A stretch of 64,000 nt of DNA, taken from contig UBTY01000004.1 of assembly GCA_900468535.1 (NCBI GenBank), positions 1 through 64,000 of the forward strand, in the 5' to 3' direction. Position numbers and translations under genes: made by a program. The notes beneath the pieces are model-generated. The model worked only from the letters and a program-made list of their open reading frames with translations. It did no database searches and was not told the origin of the DNA. The DNA is from Hyphomicrobiales bacterium (lineage in GTDB: Bacteria > Pseudomonadota > Alphaproteobacteria > Rhizobiales > Rhizobiaceae). Of this stretch, positions 1 to 8,523 are shown piece after piece; the first letter of the stretch is position 1, and each line of letters opens with the position of its first letter.

Positions 1-558
1 TTCGAGGCGATTGCGGCGCAGAAGGGCTTTGCGGCGGTCTTCGATCTCTGCATTCAGGAGGTGACGAACCATCATCACGGTACGGTGGTGACTTCCGGTC
101 CGGATCGTCTGGAAAACGCGGCGCGGGCCGGGATACCGCAGATCGTCGCGCCAGGAGCCATCGACATGGTCGACCTGCCGGCCTGGCAGCCGCTGCCCGA
201 GCGTTTTGCCGATCGCCCCTATCATGCGCACAATCGCTTGCTGGGCTCGATCACCATTCCATCCGAAGGCCGTCGCGAGGTCGCTCGCGTGGTCGCGGGC
301 AAGCTGTCGGTAGCCAAAGCCCCGGTTGTCTTGATCCTTCCATCGAAAGGCATTCAGGAATGGGATCAGGAAGGCGAGCCGCTTCACGAACCCACGGCGC
401 TTGATGCCTTTCTCGACGAAATGCGCGCGGTTATCCCGGGAACGATCCAGCTCGAGGAGGTGGATACGCACATCAATTCCAGAGAGTTCTCGGCCAAGGC
501 ACTTGAGATATTCGATCGATGGGTCGCAGAGGGTGTCGTCCCCAGGGGGCGGGCATGA
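1..558 (+). CDS. Tm-1-like ATP-binding protein (UPF0261), C-terminal part
   Basis: The reading frame is open from the first base of the window and ends at 558, so the 5' part of the gene lies outside; 185 residues are visible. The motifs VTNHHHGTVVTSGPDR, GIPQIVAPGAIDMVDLP and the segment around DTHINS match the C-terminal half of the UPF0261/Tm-1-like family, whose plant member Tm-1 binds ATP. The bacterial function is not established. The next gene starts inside its stop codon (ATGA overlap), so it is the visible start of a translationally coupled operon running to 4857. The role in the adjacent amine/aromatic catabolism is unknown. Confidence 0.85.
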   Translation, partial: FEAIAAQKGFAAVFDLCIQEVTNHHHGTVVTSGPDRLENAARAGIPQIVAPGAIDMVDLPAWQPLPERFADRPYHAHNRLLGSITIPSEGRREVARVVAGKLSVAKAPVVLILPSKGIQEWDQEGEPLHEPTALDAFLDEMRAVIPGTIQLEEVDTHINSREFSAKALEIFDRWVAEGVVPRGRA

Positions 559-1214
559 CCATTCGCAATGACCGCAAGGCGTTGATCCTCGATTTTGGCG
601 GCGTTGTCACAAGAACGCTCTTCGAGACGCATGATGTCACGGAACGGGCGCTCGGCTTGAAGCCCGGTACGCTTACATGGCGGGGTCCATTCGATACGTC
701 GACAGACCCGCTATGGGTCTCCATGCAGAATCGGGAGATCACCGAGCGCGACTACTGGACGATCCGGACGCGCGAGGTGGGTGCGCTCGTCGGCGAAGAC
801 TGGACCGACATGAAGACCTTCGTGCAGCGGGCGAGAGGGGCGGAAGCCGAACTCGTGCTTCGGCCGGAGGCGCGGGATGCGATCCTCCGCGCGAAGGCGG
901 CAGGGCTGAGGCTCGCAATTCTCTCGAACGAGCTCGATCTTTTCTACGGCGTGGAATTCCGCGCGCGATTCCCCCTGATCGACCAGTTCGATGTGATCGT
1001 CGACGCCACCTACACGAAGATCCTGAAGCCGGATCCGCGGGCTTACGAACGGGTTCTCGACGAACTCGGGCTCGACCGCGCCAACTGCGTTTTCGTCGAC
1101 GATCAGAAGAAGAACATTGAAGGGGCTGTCGCTGTCGATCTGCCACACGTGCATTTCGACGTCACCCGTCCCGCACAAAGCTATGCACAGGCGCTTGAAC
1201 AGCTTGGCCTTTGA
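555..1214 (+). CDS. HAD-family hydrolase (phosphatase-like)
   Basis: 219 residues. The ATG at 555 overlaps the previous stop by 4 bp, so it is preferred over an upstream in-frame start at 519. HAD motifs are visible: motif I LDFGGVV near the N-terminus (first Asp present, the usual second Asp replaced by Gly), motif II ILSNE, motif III KPDPRAY and motif IV FVDDQKKN. A conventional HAD-IA phosphatase has DxDx(T/V) in motif I, so loss of the second Asp leaves phosphatase activity open; many such proteins are annotated only as HAD-like. The gene lies in an operon with a kinase and a phospho-lyase-like protein, so a phosphorylated amine or side product is a possible substrate, by inference. Confidence 0.85.
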   Translation: MTIRNDRKALILDFGGVVTRTLFETHDVTERALGLKPGTLTWRGPFDTSTDPLWVSMQNREITERDYWTIRTREVGALVGEDWTDMKTFVQRARGAEAELVLRPEARDAILRAKAAGLRLAILSNELDLFYGVEFRARFPLIDQFDVIVDATYTKILKPDPRAYERVLDELGLDRANCVFVDDQKKNIEGAVAVDLPHVHFDVTRPAQSYAQALEQLGL

Positions 1215-1227
1215 AAGGAAACATCCG

Positions 1228-2589
1228 ATGCGCGAAACCAATTTCCTCGTTGAGAACAATGCCCGGCATGTCTGGCATCCGATGGCGCACCCGGCGGAGA
1301 TGCAGGCGAACCCACCGCGCATCGTGCATGCAGCGGAAGGCGTCGAGATCACCGACGTCCACGGCAAGAGGGTACTCGATGCTGTCGGTGGACTGTGGAA
1401 CGTCAATCTCGGCTACTCCTGCGCACCGGTGAAGGCAGCGATCCGCGATCAGCTCGATGATCTGCCTTACTACTCCGCCTTTCGCGGCACGACGACGTCG
1501 CCACTGATCGAACTTTCCTATGAGCTTGCCGAATGGTTCAAGGAGGATGGCCTCGTCCGTTCATTCTTCACGTCGGGCGGTTCGGATTCGGTCGAGACGG
1601 CTTTGCGCCTGGCTCGTCAGTACCACAAGATCAACGGGCAGCCGGAACGCACCAAGTTCGTGGCGCTCAAGAAGGGTTATCACGGGACCCATTTTGGCGG
1701 CGCTTCGGTCAACGGCAACGCCAATTTCCGGCGCAACTATGAGCCGCTTCTGCCTGGCGTCATCCATCTTGCCGCGCCTTATGCCTACCGTAACCCATTC
1801 AACACATCCGACCCAGCTGAGATTGCGCAGGCAATCGCCCGTCAGTTCGAGGACGAGGTCTCGTTCCAGGGAGCAGATACGATCGCGGCCTTCATCATGG
1901 AGCCGGTGCTGGGATCCGGCGGCGTCATCGTTCCGCACGAGACGTTCATGCCTGTCATGCGCGAAATCTGCGATCGCCATGGCATCCTGATGATCGCCGA
2001 CGAGGTCATCTGCGCCTTCGGGCGGACAGGGGCCTGGACAGGTTCGCGCGGATGGGGCGTCAAGCCGGACCTGATGTGCACGGCCAAGGCCATCACCAAC
2101 GGTTACTTCCCGTTCGGCGCCGTGATGATCTCGGAGAAGGTGGCGAGTGTCTTCGAGAACAACAAAAGCCCGTTCGGCTCGATCGGACACGGTTATACCT
2201 ACTCGGGTCATCCGGTTGGTGCTGCCGCAGCACTTGCGACGCTGCGGGAGACGACGCGCCTCAACGTTGCGGCCAATGCCGCGGCGCGTGGCGCGGAGCT
2301 TCTGGAGGGGCTGAAGGGTCTGCAGGCCAAATACGAGCTGATCGGCGACGTGCGCGGTCTCGGTCTGATGGCGGCTTTGGAGCTCGTGTCGGATCGGGCC
2401 ATGAAGACCCCTGCTGGCAAGGACGCAGTCGCCACGGTCTATGAGGCGACGTACGAGGCCGGCGTGATCGTGCGCACCTCGGGCGCGAACGTGATCATCT
2501 CGCCGCCGCTGGTGATCACGGCGGCTGACGTCCAGCGTATCGTCTCCGCCCTTGATGCAGGCTTCACCGCTGCAGCGGGAGGTAAATGA
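1228..2589 (+). CDS. Class III (omega) aminotransferase
   Basis: 453 residues, PLP-dependent fold type I. The start is the ATG at 1228 preceded by GAAAGGAAA; a longer in-frame ORF begins at 1117 inside the upstream gene. Class III hallmarks are FTSGGSDSVETALRLA (phosphate-binding loop), LMIADEVICAFGRTG (Asp that contacts the PLP pyridine nitrogen) and CTAKAITNGYFP with the Schiff-base lysine near K287. Length and motifs fit omega-amino acid/amine:pyruvate transaminases (beta-alanine-pyruvate or taurine type). It precedes a second class III protein with one base between stop and ATG. A role in deaminating an amine substrate of this operon is inferred; the exact substrate cannot be read from the sequence. 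Confidence 0.9.
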   Translation: MRETNFLVENNARHVWHPMAHPAEMQANPPRIVHAAEGVEITDVHGKRVLDAVGGLWNVNLGYSCAPVKAAIRDQLDDLPYYSAFRGTTTSPLIELSYELAEWFKEDGLVRSFFTSGGSDSVETALRLARQYHKINGQPERTKFVALKKGYHGTHFGGASVNGNANFRRNYEPLLPGVIHLAAPYAYRNPFNTSDPAEIAQAIARQFEDEVSFQGADTIAAFIMEPVLGSGGVIVPHETFMPVMREICDRHGILMIADEVICAFGRTGAWTGSRGWGVKPDLMCTAKAITNGYFPFGAVMISEKVASVFENNKSPFGSIGHGYTYSGHPVGAAAALATLRETTRLNVAANAAARGAELLEGLKGLQAKYELIGDVRGLGLMAALELVSDRAMKTPAGKDAVATVYEATYEAGVIVRTSGANVIISPPLVITAADVQRIVSALDAGFTAAAGGK

Positions 2590-2590
2590 G

Positions 2591-3874
2591 ATGCCTGATA
2601 ATGCGGCACTACTCGCACGGCGTGAGAAGTTGCTCGGCAAGAACATGTCGACCTTCTACCGGGATCCCGTCCATCTCGTGAAAGGTGAGGGTGTCTGGCT
2701 GTGGGATGCCGACGGCAAACGCTATCTCGATTGCTACAACAATGTGCCGCATGTCGGCCATTGCCATCCGCGCGTGGTGGAAGCGATCGCCCGCCAGGCC
2801 TCCACGCTCAATACCCACACACGCTATCCGCATGAAGGCATTCTCGATTATGTCGAGCGGTTGACGGCGACGTTTGACGATAGCCTCGATACCGCCATTC
2901 TAACCTGTACCGGCAGCGAGGCGAACGATGTGGCGCTTCGCATGGCGCAGGCCGTGACGGGCAAGACCGGTGTGATTGCGACCGATCATACCTACCACGG
3001 CAACACGACGGCAGTATCGCAGCTGTCGACCAGAATGCCACCTGTCGGAGGCTTTGGCGGGCACGTCCGGCATGTGCCGGCGCCCGATGGCTATCGTCCA
3101 CTGGGTGGAATCCCGGGCGAGGCCTTCACTGCAGCCTGGGTGGCGGCTCTGGAAGAGGCAATCGCATCGCTTGACGCAAGCGAGTTTGGCTTCTCCGCGC
3201 TCATCATCGATCCGTTCTTCGCCAATGAAGGGTTTCCCGACCTGCCGGACGGATTCCTGCAGAAAGCAGCGGCGATTGTCCGCAGGGCAGGCGGCCTTCT
3301 GATCTGCGATGAGGTTCAGCCGGGATTCGGGCGCACGGGCTCGCACATGTGGGGCCATCAGCGCGCCGGTATCGTGCCCGATATCGTCACTCTCGGCAAA
3401 CCGATGGGCAACGGCCATCCGATCGGCGGCGTCGTAGCCAATTCAGAGACGTTGAACGCGTTTCGTAAAGCATTCCGCTACTTCAACACCTTCGGCGGCA
3501 ACCCGGTATCCTGCGCGGCCGGCATGGCGGTGCTCGATATCCTTGAAGATGAAGGCTTGGTCGAGAACGCCCGCATCGTCGGGGAATACGCCCAAACAGG
3601 GCTGCGCAGACTTGCCGAGAAACACGATCTCATCGGCAACGTCAGGGGTGGCGGCCTGTTCTTCGGTTGCGAGCTTGTGCTTGACCGGGGAACCAGGGAG
3701 CCTGCCTCAGAGATTGCCACCAGGGTCATCAACGAGATGCGCGAGCGTGGCGTCTTAGTGGGGAAACTCGGTATCCACCAAAACGCGACGAAGATCCGCC
3801 CGCCGATGCCTTTCAGCAAGGCGAATGCGGATCTCATGCTCTCGACGCTCGATGACGTGTTGGCGGCGCTTTGA
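2591..3874 (+). CDS. Class III aminotransferase-like protein, probable amine-phosphate phospho-lyase
   Basis: 427 residues. The ATG at 2591 follows the preceding stop by one base with GAGGTAAATGAG as ribosome-binding region. PLP signatures: TCTGSEANDVALR, LICDEVQPGFGRTG and TLGKPMGNGHPIGG with the PLP lysine near K270. The N-terminal segment (CYNNVPHVGHCHP, LNTHTRYPHEGILDY) resembles the AGXT2L group (ethanolamine-phosphate and phosphohydroxylysine phospho-lyases) more than ordinary transaminases. Those enzymes remove phosphate and ammonia from a beta-phosphorylated amine to give an aldehyde. The gene overlaps a small-molecule kinase by one base, the pairing expected for a kinase/phospho-lyase route. 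An ordinary aminotransferase function remains possible. Confidence 0.85.
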   Translation: MPDNAALLARREKLLGKNMSTFYRDPVHLVKGEGVWLWDADGKRYLDCYNNVPHVGHCHPRVVEAIARQASTLNTHTRYPHEGILDYVERLTATFDDSLDTAILTCTGSEANDVALRMAQAVTGKTGVIATDHTYHGNTTAVSQLSTRMPPVGGFGGHVRHVPAPDGYRPLGGIPGEAFTAAWVAALEEAIASLDASEFGFSALIIDPFFANEGFPDLPDGFLQKAAAIVRRAGGLLICDEVQPGFGRTGSHMWGHQRAGIVPDIVTLGKPMGNGHPIGGVVANSETLNAFRKAFRYFNTFGGNPVSCAAGMAVLDILEDEGLVENARIVGEYAQTGLRRLAEKHDLIGNVRGGGLFFGCELVLDRGTREPASEIATRVINEMRERGVLVGKLGIHQNATKIRPPMPFSKANADLMLSTLDDVLAAL

Positions 3875-4857
3875 TGACATCCGTCAACGCTGATCTGCAC
3901 GACAGGGCCCGGCAGGCGCTTGCGGCCTTCGGCCTGCCAGCCCAGGAACCGGAACTCCTGAAATTCCGCGAGAACGCGGTCTTCAAGGTCCGTCTGCGCG
4001 ACCGTCAAACGGCCGCGCTGAGACTGCACCGGCCCGGCTACCATTCACGAGCTGCGTTGCAGTCCGAACTTTTGTGGATGGAGGATTTGCGTCGGAACGG
4101 CATCGCTGTGCCGCAACCAATCGCAACTGACGGCGGAGATCTCCTCGTGCAGATTGCTGGCGAGGAAAGCCAGTATGCGGATTTGATTGGATGGGTGGCA
4201 GGGCAACAGATCGGTGAAACTGGCAGGCCGCTTCGTCATTCGGAGCGCGAGATCGAACGGATCTATCGATCGGTCGGCGGTGTCATGGCTGAGATGCATA
4301 ACGCCGCTGATCGTTGGGCCATCCCGACGGGGTTTATCCGGCCTGCCTGGGACAAGGATGGTCTTGTGGGAGAAAATCCGCTTTGGGACCGGTTCTGGGA
4401 TTGCTTGAGGGTGCCCACGGGGGATCGACACTTCCTGGCAAGGCTTCGTTTCGACCTGCAGGAACGCATCGATACTCTTGGGTCGCTAGATTACGGCCTG
4501 ATCCACGCCGATCTGGTCCGCGAGAACGTGCTTGTCGACGGAGACAATGTCGCCTTGATCGACTTTGACGACTGCGGCTACGGCTATCGCCTTTTCGATA
4601 TCGCGACGGCGCTTCTTCGCAACAGGCACGAGCCGCACTATGACGCGCTCAAGGACGCTTTGATCGAGGGCTACAGAGAACGGCGTCCGCTCGACGACGG
4701 CGCACTCAACAATCTGCCACTGTTCCTATTGTTGCGCAGCGTAACTTACGTCGGCTGGGCGGCCGCGAGGCTGGACCTTCCTGATGCCTCCGATCGCCTG
4801 TCACGCTATATCAAGGACGTTCGTGAACTGGCGGTCGCGCTCAAGAGTGAAGGCTGA
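3874..4857 (+). CDS. APH-family small-molecule kinase (homoserine/hydroxylysine kinase-like)
   Basis: 327 residues. The ATG at 3874 shares its first base with the preceding TGA, so translation is coupled. The C-terminal half has the APH/choline kinase catalytic signature: GLIHADLVRENVLVDG (catalytic Asp of HxDxxxxN) and ALIDFDDCGYG (metal-binding Asp). The N-terminal lobe has KFRENAVFKVRL and a conserved Glu (SELLWMEDL). The fold includes homoserine kinase type II, hydroxylysine kinase and choline kinase. Next to a phospho-lyase-like protein, the inferred role is ATP-dependent phosphorylation of a beta-hydroxyl on an amine substrate. It ends 2 bp before the convergent hpaR stop. Confidence 0.87.
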   Translation: MTSVNADLHDRARQALAAFGLPAQEPELLKFRENAVFKVRLRDRQTAALRLHRPGYHSRAALQSELLWMEDLRRNGIAVPQPIATDGGDLLVQIAGEESQYADLIGWVAGQQIGETGRPLRHSEREIERIYRSVGGVMAEMHNAADRWAIPTGFIRPAWDKDGLVGENPLWDRFWDCLRVPTGDRHFLARLRFDLQERIDTLGSLDYGLIHADLVRENVLVDGDNVALIDFDDCGYGYRLFDIATALLRNRHEPHYDALKDALIEGYRERRPLDDGALNNLPLFLLLRSVTYVGWAAARLDLPDASDRLSRYIKDVRELAVALKSEG

Positions 4858-4859
4858 TG

Positions 4860-5339
4860 TCAGTCGTTTCCATTGAAGGCAGCGACTTCATCCAGCAGGT
4901 CGAGCAGGAGTTCAATCCGCTCGCGTCCGAAACGCTTTTCGAGACGGTCGTAGATCAGCCGGCTCTCAGGTGCGACCTCCTCGATGATCGCCAGACCGGC
5001 AGGGGTGATCTTCAGCAGAACCCTACGCCCGTCATTGTCGTCTTTGGCCTTGTCGATGATGCCGCGCTCTTCGAGCGAGCGGATGATGCGCGTCAGGCTT
5101 GGCGCCAGAATAAAGGCGCGGTCGGCCATGTCGGAGGCGTCGACAGTGCCCGCCTCGGCGAGGATGCGGATAACGCGCCACTGCTGCTCGGTAATGTCGT
5201 GCTCGGCAAGCATCGGCCGGAAATGGCTCATCAGCGCTTCGCGCGCTCGCAACAGAGCAATCGGAAGCGAGCGCCGCGTATTGCGGGGCAAAAGCGCATC
5301 CTGCGGGATCTTGGGCTTGGTCGCGGCGCGGTCGGTCAT
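4860..5339 (-). CDS. hpaR: HpaR-type MarR repressor of homoprotocatechuate catabolism
   Basis: 159 residues with a MarR-type winged helix: LPIALLRAREALM (helix 1), ITEQQWRVIRILAE, the recognition region ASDMADRAFILAPSLTRIIRSLEERGII and the wing DNDGRRVLLKIT. The N-terminal RRSLPIALLRARE segment and the genomic position are typical of HpaR. The start is the only Met in the correct region (5339); the long upstream reading frame is non-coding. It is divergent from hpaF, and the intergenic region holds a TTAACATGTTAA palindrome on the hpaF promoter. The expected role is repression of the hpa operon, relieved by 4-hydroxyphenylacetate or homoprotocatechuate-type ligands. Confidence 0.9.
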   Translation of the reverse strand: MTDRAATKPKIPQDALLPRNTRRSLPIALLRAREALMSHFRPMLAEHDITEQQWRVIRILAEAGTVDASDMADRAFILAPSLTRIIRSLEERGIIDKAKDDNDGRRVLLKITPAGLAIIEEVAPESRLIYDRLEKRFGRERIELLLDLLDEVAAFNGND

Positions 5340-5407
5340 CGTCGATGCTATGGTCCATTTAAGCTGAGTTTGCAATTGCCGCCGCCCGCAAGCCGCTCGC
5401 CGAGGGC

Positions 5408-5440
5408 TTGACAACGCATACCGTATCATTAACATGTTAA
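5408..5440 (+). promoter_or_regulatory. Putative hpaF promoter with overlapping HpaR operator
   Basis: TTGACA at 5408-5413 and TAACAT at 5430-5435, spaced by 16 bp, make a sigma70-like promoter reading into hpaF. The perfect 12-bp palindrome TTAACATGTTAA at 5429-5440 covers the -10 element, a classic place for a MarR-family repressor to block RNA polymerase. It is the only strong palindrome in the 132-bp hpaR-hpaF gap. Binding by HpaR is inferred. Confidence 0.65.
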
Positions 5441-5471
5441 ATAAATAAAGGCAAAGCTTCGGGAGGAAAGG

Positions 5472-5864
5472 ATGCCGCATTTCACAATGGAGTATTCGGC
5501 CAACCTGGATGACCGGGTGGACTTCTCTGCTTTGTGTCAGGTGGTGCACGCGACGATCATGGGAACAGGGCTGTTCGAACTCGGCGCGGTCCGTGTGCGC
5601 GCCATTCGCTGTGAGTCCTACGCTGTTGCCGACCTGCTGGCAGAGAACGCCTTCATCGATATGTCTTTCCGCGTCGGCGTGGGACGGAGCAAGGCCGAGC
5701 GCAAGACGACGGGAGACGCCATCTTCGTAACGGTGGCGGAATATCTCGCACCTCTTTTCGAGACGCCGCACTTCGCCCTGACGCTCGAAATCCGCGAGAT
5801 CGATCCGGATCTCAGCTGGAAGAAGAACGCCATTCATCCGCGACTTCGAGCCGCGGGCGCCTGA
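5472..5864 (+). CDS. hpaF: 5-carboxymethyl-2-hydroxymuconate delta-isomerase
   Basis: 130 residues. It begins MPHFTMEYSANL; the residue after Met is the catalytic Pro of the tautomerase-superfamily CHMI group, and the length equals the family norm of about 125-130. It isomerises 5-carboxymethyl-2-hydroxymuconate to the oxo form in the homoprotocatechuate meta-cleavage pathway, in the cytoplasm. The start at 5472 follows GGGAGGAAAGG. It is first in the hpaF-E-D operon, divergent from hpaR. Confidence 0.93.
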   Translation: MPHFTMEYSANLDDRVDFSALCQVVHATIMGTGLFELGAVRVRAIRCESYAVADLLAENAFIDMSFRVGVGRSKAERKTTGDAIFVTVAEYLAPLFETPHFALTLEIREIDPDLSWKKNAIHPRLRAAGA

Positions 5865-5917
5865 GAACCCACTGACTGCAACGATCCGAGAAGTGCCTCG
5901 CGCACCATGGAGCTGAT

Positions 5918-7432
5918 ATGTCGAAACTCGACGAAAACATTGCCAAGGCCAAAAGCTATCTGTCTCAGTTCGAAAATGGCGTTCTCAACCGCATCGGCGG
6001 CGAAGACGTGCCGGCCGCTGAAGGCGCCACATTCGAAACCATATCGCCGATCGACCTGAAGCCGCTGGCCCGCGTCGCGCGAGGCAGCGCCGCCGATATC
6101 GATCGCGCGGCTAAAGCGGCAAAGGCAGCGTTTCCGGCCTGGGCGGCGATGGATGGAGATGCGCGCAAGAAGTTCTTGCACAAGATCGCCGACGCTATCG
6201 TGGCACGCGCCGAAGAGATCGCTTTTGTCGAGTGCATGGACACCGGGCAGTCGCTGAAATTCATGGCCAAGGCAGCGCTGCGCGGTGCGGAGAATTTCCG
6301 CTTCTTCGCCGATCGTGCGCCGGAGGCCCGTGACGGCAGGACCTTGCGGGGGCCGGGGCAGGTCAACATGACCACGCGTGTGCCGATCGGCCCGGTGGGC
6401 ATCATCACGCCGTGGAATACACCCTTCATGCTGTCGACCTGGAAGATAGCGCCGGCCCTTGCCGCCGGTTGCACCGTCGTGCACAAGCCAGCAGAATTCT
6501 CGCCCCTGACGGCGCGCCTGCTTGTCGAGATTGCCGAGGAAGCCGGATTGCCGAAGGGGGTATGGAACCTCGTCAACGGTTTCGGCGAAGACGCCGGCAA
6601 AGCGCTTACGGAACACCGCGACATAAAGGCAATCGGCTTTGTCGGCGAAAGCCGGACCGGGTCGATGATCATGAAGCAGGGTGCCGACACGCTGAAGCGC
6701 GTGCACTTCGAACTGGGTGGCAAGAACCCCGTCGTTGTTTTCGCCGATGCCGATCTGGAGCGCGCCGCCGACGCGACCGTCTTCATGATCTATTCGCTGA
6801 ATGGCGAACGCTGCACCTCCTCGTCTCGATTGCTGGTGGAGGAGAGTGTCTACGACAGGTTCACCGCGCTCGTTGCCGAGAAAGCCAAGCGCATCAAGGT
6901 CGGACATCCGCTCGATCCCGAAACCGTCGTCGGCCCGCTCATCCATCCGGTCCACGAAAAGAAGGTGCTGGAGTATATCGGTATCGGAAGAAGCGAGGGG
7001 GCAACGGTTGCTGCCGGCGGCGAGAAATTCGCAGGCCCGGGCGGCGGCTGCTATGTCTCGCCGACCCTCTTCACCGGTGCCAACAACAACATGCGCATCG
7101 CGCAGGAGGAGATTTTTGGGCCGGTTCTGACCGCGATCCCGTTCAACGACGAGGACGAGGCGCTCGCTCTTGCCAACGACGTGCAATACGGCCTGACCGG
7201 CTATCTCTGGACCAATGACGTCACCCGAGCCTTCCGTTTCACCGATGCGCTGGAGGCTGGGATGATCTGGGTGAACTCCGAGAATGTCCGCCATCTGCCA
7301 ACCCCGTTCGGCGGGGTGAAGAGTTCCGGCATCGGGCGCGACGGCGGCGACTGGTCCTTTGATTTCTATATGGAAACCAAGAACATCGCTTTCGCCAACA
7401 AAGCGCATGCCATCCAGAAACTCGGTGGCTGA
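5918..7432 (+). CDS. hpaE: 5-carboxymethyl-2-hydroxymuconate semialdehyde dehydrogenase
   Basis: 504 residues, full-length NAD(P)-dependent aldehyde dehydrogenase. Key features are GIITPWNTPFMLSTWKIAPAL (N169-type region), FELGGKNPVV with the general-base Glu near E265, and GERCTSSSRLL with the nucleophilic Cys near C299. The C-terminal part has EEIFGPVL and the segment GGVKSSGIGRDGG. It oxidises the ring-cleavage semialdehyde made by HpaD to the diacid used by HpaF. Start ATG 5918 with GGAGCTGAT upstream; 53 bp after hpaF and 59 bp before hpaD, in one operon. Specificity for CHMS is supported by the neighbours. Confidence 0.92.
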   Translation: MSKLDENIAKAKSYLSQFENGVLNRIGGEDVPAAEGATFETISPIDLKPLARVARGSAADIDRAAKAAKAAFPAWAAMDGDARKKFLHKIADAIVARAEEIAFVECMDTGQSLKFMAKAALRGAENFRFFADRAPEARDGRTLRGPGQVNMTTRVPIGPVGIITPWNTPFMLSTWKIAPALAAGCTVVHKPAEFSPLTARLLVEIAEEAGLPKGVWNLVNGFGEDAGKALTEHRDIKAIGFVGESRTGSMIMKQGADTLKRVHFELGGKNPVVVFADADLERAADATVFMIYSLNGERCTSSSRLLVEESVYDRFTALVAEKAKRIKVGHPLDPETVVGPLIHPVHEKKVLEYIGIGRSEGATVAAGGEKFAGPGGGCYVSPTLFTGANNNMRIAQEEIFGPVLTAIPFNDEDEALALANDVQYGLTGYLWTNDVTRAFRFTDALEAGMIWVNSENVRHLPTPFGGVKSSGIGRDGGDWSFDFYMETKNIAFANKAHAIQKLGG

Positions 7433-7491
7433 CGCACCCGTCGTCACCCCTGACAAGAATTGCCTGCAATGCAGGTCTCGTGGAGGAAAAA

Positions 7492-8472
7492 ATGCCCCTG
7501 CCGAAGCCCAATCTCTATCCGCCGTTCAACATTGTTCGTCTGAGCCACGTTGAACTGGCCGTGACTGACCTTGCAAAGTCGCGCGCCTTCTATGTCGACA
7601 CGCTCGGACTTCAGGTCACCGATGAGAGCGACGACACAATTTATCTCAGGGCATTGGAGGAGCGGGGTCATCACTGCATCGTCCTGAAGAAGGCGGAGAA
7701 AGCCGAAGCTCGCGACCTCGGCTTCAAGGTGTTCTCAGACGAGGATCTCGACAAGGCCGGGCGCTTCTTCAAGAGCAGGGGTTTGCCGGTCGAGTGGATC
7801 GAACGGCCGTATCAGTCGCGCACCTTCCGCACACGCGACCCGCATGGCATTCCCCTCGAATTCTATTCGAGAATGGACCGTCTGGAGCCGATCCATCAGA
7901 AATACGCCCTCTACAAGGGCGTGAAGCCGCTGCGTATCGATCACTTCAACTGCTTTTCGCCAAATGTGGACGAGAGCGTGGCCTTCTACAACGAGATCGG
8001 CTTCCGCGTCACCGAATACACGGCAGACGAGGAAACCGGGCGGCTATGGGCGGCGTGGACGCATCGCAAGGGCGGCGTGCACGATATCGCTTTCACGAAC
8101 GGTCGAGGCCCGCGCCTTCATCACACGGCTTTCTGGGTGCCGACTCCACTTAATATCATTGACCTGCTCGATCTGATGTCGACGACCGGCTGGCTCGCCA
8201 ACATTGAGCGCGGCCCGGGCCGCCACGGCATTTCCAATGCCTTCTTCCTTTATATTCGCGATCCCGACGGTCACCGCATCGAGATCTACTGCTCTGATTA
8301 CCAGACCGTCGATCCCGATCTGGAACCAATCAAATGGGACCTCAAGGATCCGCAGCGCCAGACACTCTGGGGAGCCCCGGCGCCGAAATCCTGGTTTGAA
8401 GAAGGCAGCCAGTTTGCTGGTACCGAACCGCAAGACTCGGTGCTGAAGGCTCAACCGATCGTCGCGCCCTGA
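7492..8472 (+). CDS. hpaD: 3,4-dihydroxyphenylacetate 2,3-dioxygenase (type I extradiol)
   Basis: 326 residues, two vicinal-oxygen-chelate (glyoxalase-like) domains. The likely metal ligands lie in the C-terminal domain: IDHFNCF (H151), LHHTAFW (H210/H211) and HRIEIYC (E264), a 2-His-1-carboxylate set like those of HPCD/MndD from Brevibacterium and Arthrobacter. It opens homoprotocatechuate next to the diol. The E. coli HpaD belongs to the unrelated LigB-type family, so this operon uses the other extradiol fold. ATG 7492 is preceded by GGAGGAAAA; the GTG at 7480 precedes that Shine-Dalgarno sequence and is rejected. Confidence 0.92.
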   Translation: MPLPKPNLYPPFNIVRLSHVELAVTDLAKSRAFYVDTLGLQVTDESDDTIYLRALEERGHHCIVLKKAEKAEARDLGFKVFSDEDLDKAGRFFKSRGLPVEWIERPYQSRTFRTRDPHGIPLEFYSRMDRLEPIHQKYALYKGVKPLRIDHFNCFSPNVDESVAFYNEIGFRVTEYTADEETGRLWAAWTHRKGGVHDIAFTNGRGPRLHHTAFWVPTPLNIIDLLDLMSTTGWLANIERGPGRHGISNAFFLYIRDPDGHRIEIYCSDYQTVDPDLEPIKWDLKDPQRQTLWGAPAPKSWFEEGSQFAGTEPQDSVLKAQPIVAP

Positions 8473-8523
8473 GGACGTGGCTAAAGCTGATGAAACACTA
8501 TGATGCCGGTAAGGGAGTAGGAC

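Noticed and set aside
4860..5837. 325-residue minus-strand frame extending hpaR across hpaF
   Set aside because: The extra N-terminal part is antisense to hpaF and covers its promoter; HpaR length and motifs fit the start at 5339.
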